Position numbers and translations under genes: made by a program. DNA of 64,000 nt from Tetragonia tetragonoides (lineage: Eukaryota; Streptophyta; Magnoliopsida; Caryophyllales; Aizoaceae). Below the pieces are notes generated by a model. That model was given only the letters and a program-made list of their open reading frames with translations. It did no database searches and was not told the origin of the DNA. The stretch covers positions 17,672,001 through 17,736,000 of the forward strand of contig CM076141.1 in NCBI GenBank assembly GCA_038025085.1, given 5' to 3'. Of this stretch, positions 24,017 through 36,201 are shown one piece after another (positions within the stretch are counted from its first letter, which is position 1; the number at the start of each line of letters is the position of its first letter).

Positions 24017-24554
24017 CTCCCTTCGTTTCAGAAAATCCGTAATATTTACTTTTTGAAGGTCAAACTTTATAAATTTTGACAATTAATTTATGGTAAAATG
24101 TGAGAATTTACAATATTAAAAAATAATTTTTAGATTTATTGTAAATACTTCATCCGTCCCATAATATAAGTCATTTAAGATTTTTGCACACGAATTAAGA
24201 AAGTTATTAAATAGTCTCAATTCTAGCAAAAATAATTAAACTTGACTAGTTTACCCCTTGACTATAGATTTAACAAATAAAGTGAACAATTAATGAAGTA
24301 ATGTGAAATAATGGTAGAATGAGTAACAAATAATAAATGCCTTGTTGGAACTCTAAAATGACTTATAATATGGGAAAAAACCAATTTTCTGAAACGATCT
24401 ATATTGTGGGACGGAGGGATTTGTACTTTTGAAAAATCATATATATTTTTTTTAATAATCTATACATTCACATAAATATACATATTTACAGTTAAAATAG
24501 CGCATTGCAAACCGTGGAAAACTTAATGTTAAAGTTTTCCGAAAACAGAGGGAG
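24017..24554. mobile_element. Stowaway-like MITE (outer)
   Basis: The inverted ends CTCCCTTCGTTTCAGAAAA and its relative ending ACAGAGGGAG are flanked by TA on both sides (24015-24016, 24555-24556). The central part is a second MITE of the related CTTCATCCGTCC family. Confidence 0.85.
24148..24420. mobile_element. Stowaway-like MITE nested in the previous one
   Basis: It begins CTTCATCCGTCCCATAATATAAG and ends TTGTGGGACGGAGGGA, with a preceding TA. It is the same family as the degraded element at 18017-18276, sharing AATATAAGTCATTT and ATAGTCTCAATTCTAGCAA. Confidence 0.8.
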
Positions 24555-24556
24555 TA

Positions 24557-24894
24557 CATGATAACAAACAACATTTATCTCATTTGAAAAAATTCTATAT
24601 AAATCTAGGTGAAAGTATAAATTACATGACATCCTTTCATATCCTTTTTGCATTTCCTATGCTCATGCGTAGTTTAGTGGGGACATTCAATCAGATTTTT
24701 CTTGTATACATGTTTAACAGATTTTCCCTATTTGTTGACTTAATAGCACACGTGTCAAAATGCCGAAGAGTGGGGGGGCATTTAATCAGATTTTTTCTAC
24801 CTGAAAACATACTCGTCAGTTTAGCAACTTGTACATCCAGTTAATCCATGCAATGCACATACGTATTTTCAGTTTATTAGATAAAGCCTACTAA
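24557..24894. other. Intergenic, no gene recognised
   Basis: An imperfect direct repeat (ATTCAATCAGATTTTT at about 24685, ATTTAATCAGATTTTT at about 24780) is the only structure seen. Confidence 0.5.
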
Positions 24895-25039
24895 CTAGAT
24901 TTTGTGTCCATGCAATTGTAATGCACAAGTTATTGTTCATCATCCTCCATTATTAGTATTAATATAATCTTTTTTTAATCATCTCAATATATAAAGTTGA
25001 ATAATAGAAGTTGCAAAGAACAATAAAAATTTCTTTATA
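24895..25039 (-). mobile_element. Helitron 3' end (degenerate), left part split by the LINE
   Basis: Read on the minus strand the segment ends in CTAG preceded by a degraded hairpin (TGTCCATGCA and TGCACA arms). This matches the intact terminus at 42377, where the hairpin is CCCGTGC-ATC-GCACGGG followed by eight bases and CTAG. The body (AATATAAAGTTGAATAATAG) matches 41990-42010 and 42465-42490. Continuation is at 41666. Confidence 0.65.
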
Positions 25040-25366
25040 CCCAAAATCATATATTATAGATTTATAGTGATCAATATGCAATAATTAATGTCTCATTCAA
25101 AATTGGGGGGGATCCCTAAGCTCTCACGTCGTCAGTCGTCAGGGGTAGGGTTTTAGGTGTGATCGTAAATCCACTCCAAGATTCTCTCTTGTGGGTGTAT
25201 CTCTGTTGATTATTCTTTCTTCTATCCTTGTGATAGTGTTTCTTTTATTGTCTTCTCTACTTGTTTCTGTTTGTTCTTTTCCAGGGTTTTGGTTTGCCTC
25301 TTGCGTCTCCTTGCGTGAGTCTAGGGTTTTTCTCGCTCGGCTGGACAGGGCTTCGCACAGATTGGC

Positions 25367-26320
25367 ATGGACTCATTGGAGGAAGCGTGGGCTAAACTGA
25401 ATGCTTCTGGAGATGAAGAGGACGAGGTCTGGGATATGGACGAGGTTCAAAGTGATGATATGGAAGCGCAGATTTCCCTATGCTTGGTAGGGAAATTGCT
25501 TACTCGTGGTTCCTTTAATCCTAATTCTATGAAAATGGTCTTGAAGGGGGCATGGCGAGCACAGAAGGGCTTGCTTATCCGTGACTTGGAAAAAAACTTG
25601 TTTGTTTTCCAGTTCTTCTGCCCTCTTGATCGCAAGAAATTCCTGGAGGCAGGTCCTTGGGCTTTTGACGACCAATTATTATTGTTGCGGGAGATGTCAG
25701 GCAAGGAACAACCAGAGGAGGTTTCATTTCCTTCGGTTGACTTCTCGGTAGTCGTCTACAACCTTCCCTTTGAAAAGAGGAACCGAGCTGGTGCGGAATG
25801 GATTGCAAACAAGTTGGGTTCTTTTGTCGAGTTTGATGAATCCGATCTTTCGGGATGGACAAAGATAGTCAGGGTTTGGGTTAGATTGGACACCTCGAAA
25901 CCTCTATGACGTGGGAAGAAAATAACAATCCGAGGTATTCAGAAATGGATTTATTTCCGTTACGATGGCCTTCCAAATTTTTGTTATTTGTGTGGTAAAC
26001 TGGATCATCAAGTTCGGGAATGTGAGCGCTTTGATGAGGAGATACCAGAATCTGAATATCCTTTTGGAGCATGGTCACGGGCCTCTCCAAGGAAGAATAG
26101 AACTAGGGTTTCGGCTGTGGATAGGGAGGCGGAGAATAAGATGATTTTGGAGCTTCATGAGAATAACAAGGTGAAGAAGAGAATTGCTTTTGAGAATAAT
26201 GATTTGGGGTCTGGCTCAAGTGATGGAGGCAGTATTGTAACCACATCTGAGGCTGTTCCTTTTAGTAGTGGTGGGAGAAATGACCAAGACTTTTTTGGGG
26301 AGTACACTGATGATATATAG
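25367..26320 (+). pseudogene. LINE ORF1, DUF4283 / CCHC nucleic-acid-binding protein
   Basis: The first about 180 residues form a DUF4283-like RNA-binding domain (LVGKLLTRGSFNPNSMKMVL, WRAQKGLLIRDLEKNLFVFQF, GPWAFDDQLLLL). A zinc knuckle CxLCGKLDHQVRECERF follows at about 25980. Reading is in one frame but broken by a TGA at 25907-25909, between the domain and the knuckle; a C-to-T change in a CGA codon would explain it. The protein would chaperone LINE RNA. Its downstream part meets the Sirevirus insertion at 26392, about 70 bp after the stop. Confidence 0.85.
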
Positions 26321-26392
26321 TGGACGTAAGAAGCAGCGTATGGGTGATAAAGGTTCGAGACATGGAGGTGACAAAAATAAAGTGGCTGGGGG

Positions 26393-27621
26393 TGTTAGTA
26401 GCACAAGGTACACAAGAGGGGGGGTGAATTATGTTACCTCAAATTTGGGGAATTTAAAACAAGTATAAAAGAACTAGAATTAAAGCACTCACAATTTACG
26501 TGGAAAACTCTTTGTAACTCACAAATGATAAAAAACACGGCCCGAAGGACTTTAAAGACTACTTCATTTATTAAGAGAATAGTACAACTCGATCAAGTTA
26601 ACTCTAACTCAACCCACGCACTCGAACACTCGTCCAAGCCAAAAGCACTTAGAAACTCTTCCAAGCCAAACGCACTTAGACACTCACCCAAGCTAATCTC
26701 TGAACAACTAACTCTAGCTGTCCTAATCAATGGAACAATGTTACCTTGATGAACTTCAATAAGTGGAAAGGTACAATATAAAACCTGTGGCTTTTACGAT
26801 AATTAAACGTATGAAACTTATAGCTATTAGGCAACATTCTACGTTATGTGGAAACGTTTGTAAATTAGACTCTCTCAAGTAATTGTAACGTTTAGTGCAA
26901 TAAGAGATGTAAAACTGATTTAGGATTTCTTCTTCTTTTTATATGCAAGACCAAAAAGTAAAAAGCAACTAGGAACCCTATTTGCAACTAGGAAACCAAA
27001 TCTCTTTTTCCTTTACTTGGTAAATAAGATTTTCATAAAGAAGAATAAATATCTTTGTCAAATAAAGCATATATATCAAAATCAGATTTTATGAAGAAAA
27101 TAAAATAAATATCTTTACAAAAAGTATTTCCTTCCTAGTTAAAAATTATGTAGCCAAATATAAGAATAAACAGATTTCAGAAAAAATCTCTTTGCAAATA
27201 TTATCTTTGGCATAATAAAAAAGATATAAATAATAAGAGATAAAATTTAAGATACTGATCTTTAAATTTATCTCGGTCGATAGAATGTATCCTTGTATGT
27301 GTGTAGGCAACGTTCCAGTGAACACTAAAGTTTCAAGGGTCGTTTCCAAACACAAAACCTTTTTATACGTTTATTAATTTGTTGCCTAATAAATATAAAT
27401 CCACATTTATATCATACATTTATATCATTGCTTAGCTTTAACATGAACTCTAAGAAATAAATAAATAACCTAGAGAACATGAGAATAACTTGTGTCTTCT
27501 TCTTGATATGTATCTAGCAAATTCTTGCATAAATAAATTATTGAAACACTAACACACAAGTTAAGTAGCATCACTTTATAATTAAATAAGTTTGTCATCT
27601 TCAAAACTCAATTATTCAACA
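26393..27621 (-). repeat. 3' LTR of the Sirevirus-like element
   Basis: 1229 bp, highly similar to 36202-37424. It begins and ends with the TGTT..AACA palindromic termini. Confidence 0.9.
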
Positions 27622-29510
27622 ATTTTCCCCTTTTTGATGATGGCAAACTTGTGATGCATAATAATGCTAAAATAAAATAAACAATTATAATTAAGTACAA
27701 ATAAAATATTGTAGCGCTTTCTATTAATAGTGAATAGAGGGATCAATCAAACATAATAATTATAACCATACGTTCAAGAGCTCGTAATGTTAAAGCAAGA
27801 TAATCAAAAAGCTCATTCATGATAAATTGTGTCATCCATGTATTTCATTCATAATTAAGAAGTCCATTGATGACCAAGATGGTATTAGCACAAAAGACAA
27901 AGATAGATCAAATTTAATAAGACCTTCTTCGAAACTAGTTAGATCAAAACTCAAATACCTAGCATCATACCATACTCTTCCCCCTTTTGACATCACCGAA
28001 AAGATTAATAAGTCAAGACAATGAAGATAACTCATTACAAAACCATAAGATAGAGTCAAGAGTACGATAATCATAACATAAGCATAACTAAAGTAGCTCA
28101 AGCACAATCTAGTGATGCTATGACTACACCAAAAGCAATCTAATGTTCAAGTACACATCATGACATCTAAGGAATTAAATCAAAGACTCTTTTTTGAATT
28201 ACAAGACGATGAAGGTATGTCATGATTTGATCATGATGATAGATAAAACATGTGTGAATCATTCATTGCTTCAAGGAGATCTTTCCCCCTTAGAAGGTGC
28301 TTCCTTTCAGATTTAGGAAACATGGTTTGAGATGAAATGGTTAGGAAGTGAAGAAACTGGTTGGTTTAAGGTATAGCCAATGTCACATTATGAGCAGAAT
28401 ATTGAGAGGGTCTAGTCACAATGTCAAGATAAAATACTTTGAAACATCATTGCTGCAAGAGTACCTTTATATCTCCTACTAACCAATATGAATTCCTTAT
28501 CTATCCAACATGGCAGACGATTAGGTGGCAATGAAACTTAGAACAATGTATGTATGCCAAAGCCTAACGTCTTACCTTGGTCGTTTCTCCCCTTTTTTTT
28601 TTGCATATTACTCCAACAACCATTTCCATATAAAATAAGTATCACTAATATTAAAAACGAAATCCTTCTTTCAAAAGAAAATTCAATCACAAATAGGAAA
28701 TCTCTCCTTATGTCTCCTCTGTAATTACGTGAAAAAACTTCACACTACTTGTAACAAGAACGTTCGAATAACAAAAGAAACGTTCCTAGTATGTCAATAA
28801 ATTCACCTATGTTGCTTCGCCTTTCTCCCTTTTCATTTTTTTTCTTTTTTTTTTTTTTTTTTTTTTTGGTGTGGAATAACTTCCCATGTACAACCAAAAG
28901 ATATGACTCTAAGATATGCAACAATTTCTCCAAATACAGACTATACCATATCTCATCAATAATTCTCCCTAACAAAATAAGTAACGTGACATTAGCAAGA
29001 GGTACAAAGATGGTTAGAGAGTTTTTCATTGTGGAGCTTGGTTGTGTTTCAATGGCTCAAATTTTCAAAGACTGATTTGGCTTGTAATGTAGTTTCAAAT
29101 TATAATCAGTCTTTTAAGAAAGAATTCGTCTTGCACAAAAGAAAGTTTTGGATGCATGATATAATAACAATAAACAATAAATGCGGTATCAGTATAGCAT
29201 CTAGTGAGACATAGCGAGTCCCTTATATTAATGCATATGTAGATGAAATCAACAAAGACTCATATGTTATACCCTTGTAAATAAGCATCCATTATGAACA
29301 ATGACAAATCAATAATTTCTAATCAATCATTGTGGTATCATATGTATGATACTAACTAATCAAGCATAATCATATCTAGATCAAGCATGATCCTTCTCAA
29401 ATTCTTTTCTATGTAAAGCTTTTGTAAAAATATCAACCATTAATCAATCAACAAAGCTTCAATTTAAGATGTTACCCATCTATAGTAAATGGGTGCCACA
29501 AATTAATACC
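27622..29510 (-). promoter_or_regulatory. Element 3' non-coding region with polypurine tracts
   Basis: No coding sequence is seen. On the minus strand the purine tract AAAAAGGGGAAAA lies next to the LTR (27622-27636). Further PPT-like tracts occur at 27977-27991 (CAAAAGGGGGAAG) and 28281-28292 (AAGGGGGAAAG). Multiple PPTs are a described trait of Sireviruses. A T-run lies at about 28843-28867. Confidence 0.6.
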
Positions 29511-29515
29511 ACATT

Positions 29516-29985
29516 TGTAGGAAATATAAGGTATTGATCAATAACAAAATAATATATAAAGGATAGAGTAGATGACTTATCAAATAATCGTTGCGCCGTG
29601 GTATGAGGGGTCACTGCCTTGAAAGCGATTTTCGACACGACTTTGGTGCAAATCGTCTCCGCCGGTCGCTCCCCATGGTTAACACAACAACCCCCAAACA
29701 AGTGCACTCATGGATGGAGGTTTGGAACTAACACAAATACAATTGCCCGGAAACTAATCACACATGGGGATATGAGGAGAAGTGTCTTGCTTCACATTTC
29801 TCTCTATCTCATCCTCTAGTGAACATGGACACCCAATTTATAGATGGTAAATGTAACCTCCCACTACCCATTAAAGTAGCTTAAATGGGTTTATTAGTGG
29901 CACATTATGGGATATGAATTACCCACAATTAATTACAAATCGGTTACAAGTCACCCCATAACCTTTGGGTGCCATTATTCCAACA
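29516..29985 (-). repeat. 3' LTR of the 4-kb element
   Basis: 470 bp; the complement begins TGTTGGAATAATGGCACC after a G-rich polypurine tract. Confidence 0.92.
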
Positions 29986-32316
29986 ATCCCCCACTAATGG
30001 CAAACAAAGGCCAAAGTGATTTAATTTCTGGACAAAGGAAAAGATAGAATACTTAAGTACCAATGTCCGAAGATTGAATTGATACGTAGTGAAGTGAGCG
30101 AGTGGCCGGGCTAATTCAAAGAGTGAAGTACTCTTGAACTCAATGAATTACACGTGGTCAATCGAGACCCCCACAACACATATTATACCTTAATTTTGTG
30201 CAAATTCCGCGATAGAAAAATATAAACGCAATTATATAGGCCATGCGCACACCTTGGGTCTTATGAGTGCTCTAGAAAGACAGCCCAAAATCTTTCATAA
30301 AAGGCGGCCAAACCTTTACACTCACGTAGGTGATTTCTACACGTCCATCAAAATCAAAACTACCCAACTCATATATGGGTTTGACCAATAAACAACTGGA
30401 CTAAGAAATCATTAAGAGCATATGATGCTCAACCTCTCATATACCAACGGTGAATCCATCAATTCCGTCTCAATTAGGACCACCCAAAAAATAGGCATAT
30501 GGAATCATTAAGAGCTAGAAGCTCAACCTCACAACATGCGGTGAATCCATCAAGTCCGTCTCATAAGGACCACTATATAAAAGTTATGGATTCATTAAGA
30601 GCATGTGCTCAACCTCACAATAGCACCAACAACGCCATAGGGATGGGAAAAGATGGTGCACATTGAGTAACCTCATGGCTTCGTTTAACCACATTGAACC
30701 AATGAAGGTTGGGTATCCACCATGATTTCCTCAATATAAGGGCTTTAAGCCTCATCCCCCTCGACGATTCAATAATAAAGCTTAAACCAATCTTTCTTTA
30801 ATTTATATTGTTATTTGACGATAGTTTGTCTATTGCAAATGCGTCATCTCTTGTCATGACACACTAATTTAACAAATCACAATTAAAAGAAATTGGCACA
30901 CTAAACTTTCTCGAAATGCATATCAACATGTCTCTCAAGTCTCAACTAACTTCTTGACCTGCCCACTCAAGAATAGTTAATTATAACATGTTATATACAC
31001 GTCAGATTTTAGAGACAAGATTCACAACAAGGGAAAATACATACTCATTTGTACAAGTATATATGATTAACTTGTCACATATTTGCGTCAATATACCCAT
31101 CAAACACGGCAGAGATGACTATCAAAGTGCAAACACAAGTTAAAAACATATTAATTCAATAACTCCAGCATACACAAAATATAGAATATTTAGAACCTTT
31201 GTTGTTCCTATAAATATATGCTATCATGAGTTCTCGCAATCAATACACAATAATAATATTGACCTCTTTCAATAGTATCTCCACATGTAAAGAAAATTGA
31301 TGATTTTTCTCATCAAATTAAACACCCACCATGTTCAATATCTTTAATACCATAATCATGCATGGTTTATTATAAACCACTATAAGTATACTCATTGCCA
31401 ATGTTAGCTTATCTTCTCTGTAAGACATATAACGATATAAGCTACTGTATATCATGATAACAAATGATTTCATTCAAATCATCATTTTCATGCTTCAAGA
31501 TATCTCTAAAATTATATGTATTATGTACAAGCATAAAAGATATACACATAAATATTCAAATATCAAAGGTCCCAAAAAACACATAAAGATTTCGGTAAAC
31601 TAAATTTAATTAGTTACCCCCACATTCTCAAAGAATCGAGTTCTATCAACTTATATTGAGAACACCAATATGTATAACATGTAGCTAGTGAGCACAAAAC
31701 TTCCCCCACATGTTCTCAATATACATACCATAAATCATATATTTTCTCACCAATCCATTTGCAATTTCTTTGATACAAAATATTAAATATCATACCACAA
31801 ATGATAATATCAAAGAAAAAAAAAAAATGTGACTTTTGTAGCACGTGAACTACAAACAACATCCACTTATTTACACAATTTCTAAATATTTTTAGAAATT
31901 ATTCGTACAACTCACAAGAACCCGTAACAAGTTTTGGATCAAAATTTAATCACAATATATAAGGCTCAAATTATGCTCTCATATAATTGTCAGACTAATT
32001 AACAATTACTTGCTTAATTCTGTAAGCACACAATACATGAGATTTATTTTTCCTCTTTTGATTCTATCCCATACAAGAACCATTTATACTCTTGTCAAGG
32101 TCAACCAACAAAACCACAAATATTTTGATCAAAATAATTCACATAATCAGATATGACTTTTCCAACACATCACTGAATGTCAACACCATATAAACACAAG
32201 GGGAAAACTAAAGGCACATTTGCGTAATTTCTCAGATAGGTAGAGATAATCTATCCATCTAACTGCTCATCATCATGGCAGTAGATAGTGTGCCAGTTCA
32301 ATTAACACACTAGCTG

Positions 32317-32319
<3 letters not shown>

Positions 32320-32402
<83 letters not shown>
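32320..32402. repeat. (TA)n microsatellite
   Basis: About 41 TA units inside the internal region of the 4-kb element. The related copy at 10437-12975 lacks a tract of this length. Confidence 0.98.
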
Positions 32403-32406
<4 letters not shown>

Positions 32407-33115
32407 TAATAATAAATCCGAGAAATAGCATTCATTTTGCTGATCAATAGGCCTTTAAGCACAAAATGTAGAACAATTAGAATTGTCTACGACCAGTAAT
32501 AGGGAAGCAATCTTTAACATTTCTTTCACATATATCCAGTCATTGTAGATTGGCAAGTTGGTGATATGGATGGAGGTGATACAACGTGCAAATCCAGTCA
32601 CCTTTAATCAACTTGCATTTCTTAATTACTATCCATGTAGGCACATGTTTGGCTAAAGCCAAAAAATTTCCGCAAGAAGCAAACAACCGGTAGATACATG
32701 AACTCATAGAAGTTAGAACCATTAAAACAAAACAAGTGTTCCTATATGGCATGGATTTTCCAGAAAGATATTGCAGATCGATTCTTGGATTAATTCTCAC
32801 AAAATTACTCAACACAAGAACGACAAATAACTAGGCCTCTCAAAATCCAACATTAACTACCACTCATGAGCCCACTTACACCTAATAAACTGAATTCATA
32901 CAGAATATTTGGCAACAAATATATTACATAGCAAATTCCACGACAAGCCAGTAGTAATATAAACGTCAAGACCAACACCATAGACCTCTAATTTTTCACC
33001 TTCCTTCCGTGAAACACAAGTTAACATAATAAGCATGATCACAAGTGCAACAATTTAATTTGACGCTTTACAAAATCACAATTAATCAATACCTTAAATA
33101 AAATTGCTTTCAAAT

Positions 33116-33585
33116 TGTAGGAAATATAAGGTATTGATCAATAACAAAATAATATATAAAGGGTAGAGTAGATGACTTATCAAATAATCGTTGCGCCGTG
33201 GTATGAGGGGTCACTGCCTTGAAAGCGATTTTCGGCACGACTTTGGTGCAAATCGTCTCCGCCGGTCGCTCCCCAAGGTTAACACAACAACCCCCAAACA
33301 AGTGCACTCATGGATGGAGGTTTGGAACTAACACAAATACAATTGCCCGGAAACTAATCACACATGGGGATATGAGGAGAAGTGTCTTGCTTCACATTTC
33401 TCTCTATCTCATCCTCTAGTGAACATGGACACCCAATTTATAGATGGTAAATGTAACCTCCCACTACCCATTAAAGTAGCTTAAATGGGTTTATTAGTGG
33501 CACATTATGGGATATGAATTACCCACAATTAATTACAAATTGGTTACAAGTCACCCCATAACCTTTGGGTGCCATTATTCCAACA
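33116..33585 (-). repeat. 5' LTR of the 4-kb element
   Basis: 470 bp. The minus-strand sequence just inside it, ATTTGAAAGCAATTTTA, is where a primer site should be. It is conserved next to the LTR at 13417 but does not start with TGG. Confidence 0.92.
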
Positions 33586-34002
33586 ACATTCACATGTTTC
33601 AATCAATAATAATATCATCATTTAAAACTAATATGTAAAATAAATTATTTCCAAGGAATAAACTCAAAGCATAATAAATATTCTTCTTGTAAATAATTTT
33701 CCACGAAATTATTAACTACATGATAATAACCAATAAAATTCAGCAAGTTCCCCCTATCACGTAGCCAAGTAATATAAATTTTTCATTAAAACATACATCT
33801 ACCAAGAACACTTATTTAGAGACTATATGTCAGTGATTTACTAACCTTATTTCTCTTGACAATTATTCATCTCATATTGTCACCAAATATCACCACATTC
33901 ACTCTCAATGGCCAAGAGTGAGAGTAATTCAAGTTAAATCCAAACATGATATAATTAGTCAATACTATGTTTACTCCCTCTCATATAGCCTGCACAAGTC
34001 AA

Positions 34003-36050
34003 TCAATTCTTACTTTTGGGAACCCAAACCTTTTTGGTTCCCTTTGGGTTAGTAGCATTAATAGTATGCAAAGAATCTTTCTTAACCCATATTTGTTTAA
34101 ACGTAACATTGTTCTTATCATGAAATAATTTCTTAGGACATTCATAAGTAAAATGACCAATAAGACCACAATGCATGCAAACACGATGTTCTAGCACATA
34201 CACATATTTTCTATATTTCTTTTTAGGACTAGATTTAGCTATGGTCCTAATTCTTTGATTGGAAGGTGTGTTAACATGCTTTATATACATCTCATAAGCT
34301 TTTTGTCCAATATACCACAAATTTTCTTTATGTGTGGCAGTAGTCTTATTATTCTCCAATTTAGACAGATTGTTTTTAAGGGTCTGATTTTCTTTAGTAA
34401 GTTTGTCCAAACGTTTCTGAAAGGTATGGGAACGATCCATGGAACTAGTGGAAGCGTCAGATTCTTTTACGAAGTTCAATTTATAATTTAGTTTCTCTAA
34501 TTCTATAGAACATTCCTTCAAGGTTTTACCCAACGTTTCCTTCTCTTTTACTAAATTGTCGCTTAAACGTTTCTCTTTTTCTAACTCTAGGGAACGTTCT
34601 TTCATGTTTTTCCCCAACGTTCCCTTTTCCTTTTCTGAGGTCACGTTCTTTTCTTTCAGCGAAAGATTTTCTTTTTCAATAGTTTTTATCCTTTCACTGA
34701 TTACTTTCTTCTCTTTGGTGAGTTTTTCATTAAGCGTAAATAAGGTATTTCTACTCTTTTCTATTTCATCTATTCTAGCAGTCAAGCATTTTTTATCGTT
34801 ATCAAGAGTATTCATCTTTTCTTTAAATTCACTAATTTCCTTTAACAAGATGAAATTGTTATTTTCAGATTCTTCTTTAATTTTAGACAATGTCTCTTGA
34901 GAACTATTAATAACAACATTCATGGCATTCATCAATTTTTCTTTTGAAAAAGAAGATAACTTAGATTTTAATTCGTTCATAGATACCTTAATATCTTCTT
35001 CATCATCGGTCTCATCATCCGAAATTGCCATAAGCGTTAGGTGGGCTTGCGGAGGATGTTCTTCTTCTTCTTCTTCTTCTTCTTCTTCTTCTTCTTCTTC
35101 TTCTTCTTCTTCTTCTTCTTCTTCTTCTTCCGAATCTACTTCTTTTTCTCTCAATGCAGCCATCACTTTGTGTAACTCTTTGTCTATTGTGGTGGATAAA
35201 TTTGCTCTTTTATCTTTCTTCTTCTCCATATCCCACAATGTGCATTGATTTATCGTATGTCCAGGCAACCTGCATTTATGACAAAGTCCATCATTAATAT
35301 TTTGCTTATAAACATTAGTGGAGTAATTTTTGTTTTTGCTAGAGTTTTTATTAGATTTAAAATTCTTTAAGAATTTGGAAAACTTTTTGACAATAAACAT
35401 AATATCATCTTCATCAAAATCTCCGATTGGCTCATCATCTTCATCATTGGCCTTGAAAGCAAGTCCTCTATCTTTGTTTGATGACTCTGGGGCTTGAGTT
35501 TCAAGTTTCATCTCATGAGTTAACAGAGATCCCATTAGTTGGTCCAGTTGTAGTTTTGTGAGATCCCTAACTTCTTGAATTGCAGTAACTTTAGGCATCC
35601 AATGTCCTATATTCGGTAGACTCCTCAGAATTTTTCTAACTTGATCTTCCACTGTTCTCTGCCAAGAGACTTTAGCTCATTTATAATAATAGTAAAGCGA
35701 GTAAACATATCCTTAATCGATTCGTTGTTCTTCATCTCAAATGATTCATATTGTTGAACTAATAAATCGATTTTAGACAATTTCACTTCATTAGATCCTT
35801 CTTGAGCAGTTTGTAAAGTATCCCAAATTTCTTTAGCACTTGAACAAGCAGATATTCTATTAAATTCATCAGAATCTAACGCACAGTGTAAAAATTTCAT
35901 TGCCTTAACATTTTTTTCAATTTTTCTAAAATTAGTTTCAGTCCATTTATCCTCTTCTACTTCTTTACCTGTCGTGTCAATAGTTTTAAACGGTCCATTC
36001 TTAACTACTTGCCATACCTGATAGTCTTCAGATTTAATGTAAATTTCCAT
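34003..36050 (-). pseudogene. Sirevirus-type gag (UBN2 domain, two zinc knuckles, coiled coil)
   Basis: The N-terminal part (36050 to about 35640) is a UBN2/DUF4219-like gag domain (VWQVVKNGPF, AKEIWDTLQTAQEG, FTRFTIIINELKSLGRE). A frameshift at about 35640 separates it from the rest (35652-34003). That part continues with RKILRSLP and a DLTKLQLDQLMG block, a zinc knuckle CHKCRLPGHTINQC, a polyglutamate tract, a long Lys/Glu-rich coiled coil, and a second knuckle CMHCGLIGHFTYEC. The frame ends with VWVPK and a stop at 34003, the place where Sirevirus polyproteins normally pass into the protease. Gag forms the cytoplasmic virus-like particle. With the frameshift this copy would not make full-length protein. 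Confidence 0.85.
35059..35131 (-). repeat. (TTC)n microsatellite encoding polyglutamate in gag
   Basis: About 24 TTC units; on the coding minus strand they read GAA and give an uninterrupted run of acidic residues. Confidence 0.97.
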
Positions 36051-36186
36051 ACGATTTTTCCATCAATAGTAGTTGCGCCCGTCGAAGAATGGAGGTCTCG
36101 CAGCAGATTGACCCTCTTTAATACCATTCGATGTGTTTGAGATCAACATTCTCTTCAAGCGTGAACCTGTATCTAAGAGAAAACGA

Positions 36187-36199
36187 GGCTCTGATACCA
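36187..36199 (-). other. tRNA-iMet primer-binding site
   Basis: The complement reads TGGTATCAGAGCC, two bases inside the 5' LTR boundary at 36202. It is the standard plant Copia primer site. Confidence 0.95.
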
Positions 36200-36201
36200 A
36201 T

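Larger units (their letters stand above)
29516..33585 (-). mobile_element. Non-coding LTR retrotransposon, 4070 bp
   Basis: Two 470-bp LTRs (29516-29985 and 33116-33585) start TGTAGGAAAT and end TTCCAACA. They differ at about four positions by eye, so the insertion is recent. The perfect target duplication ACATT flanks it (29511-29515, 33586-33590). On the minus strand the purine tract GTGGGGGAT abuts the 3' LTR, and a TATAAAT box lies in U3 (about 29838-29845 on the plus strand), so transcription is on the minus strand. The 3.1-kb internal region shows no gag, pol or long frame. The family also has the copy at 9970-13437. A recognisable primer-binding site was not found. Confidence 0.93.

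Noticed and set aside
32320..32402. Possible cruciform regulatory site
   Set aside because: Simple (TA)n microsatellite; nothing beyond composition supports a function.
34922..35248. Serine-rich plus-strand frame
   Set aside because: Antisense shadow of the polyglutamate region of gag.
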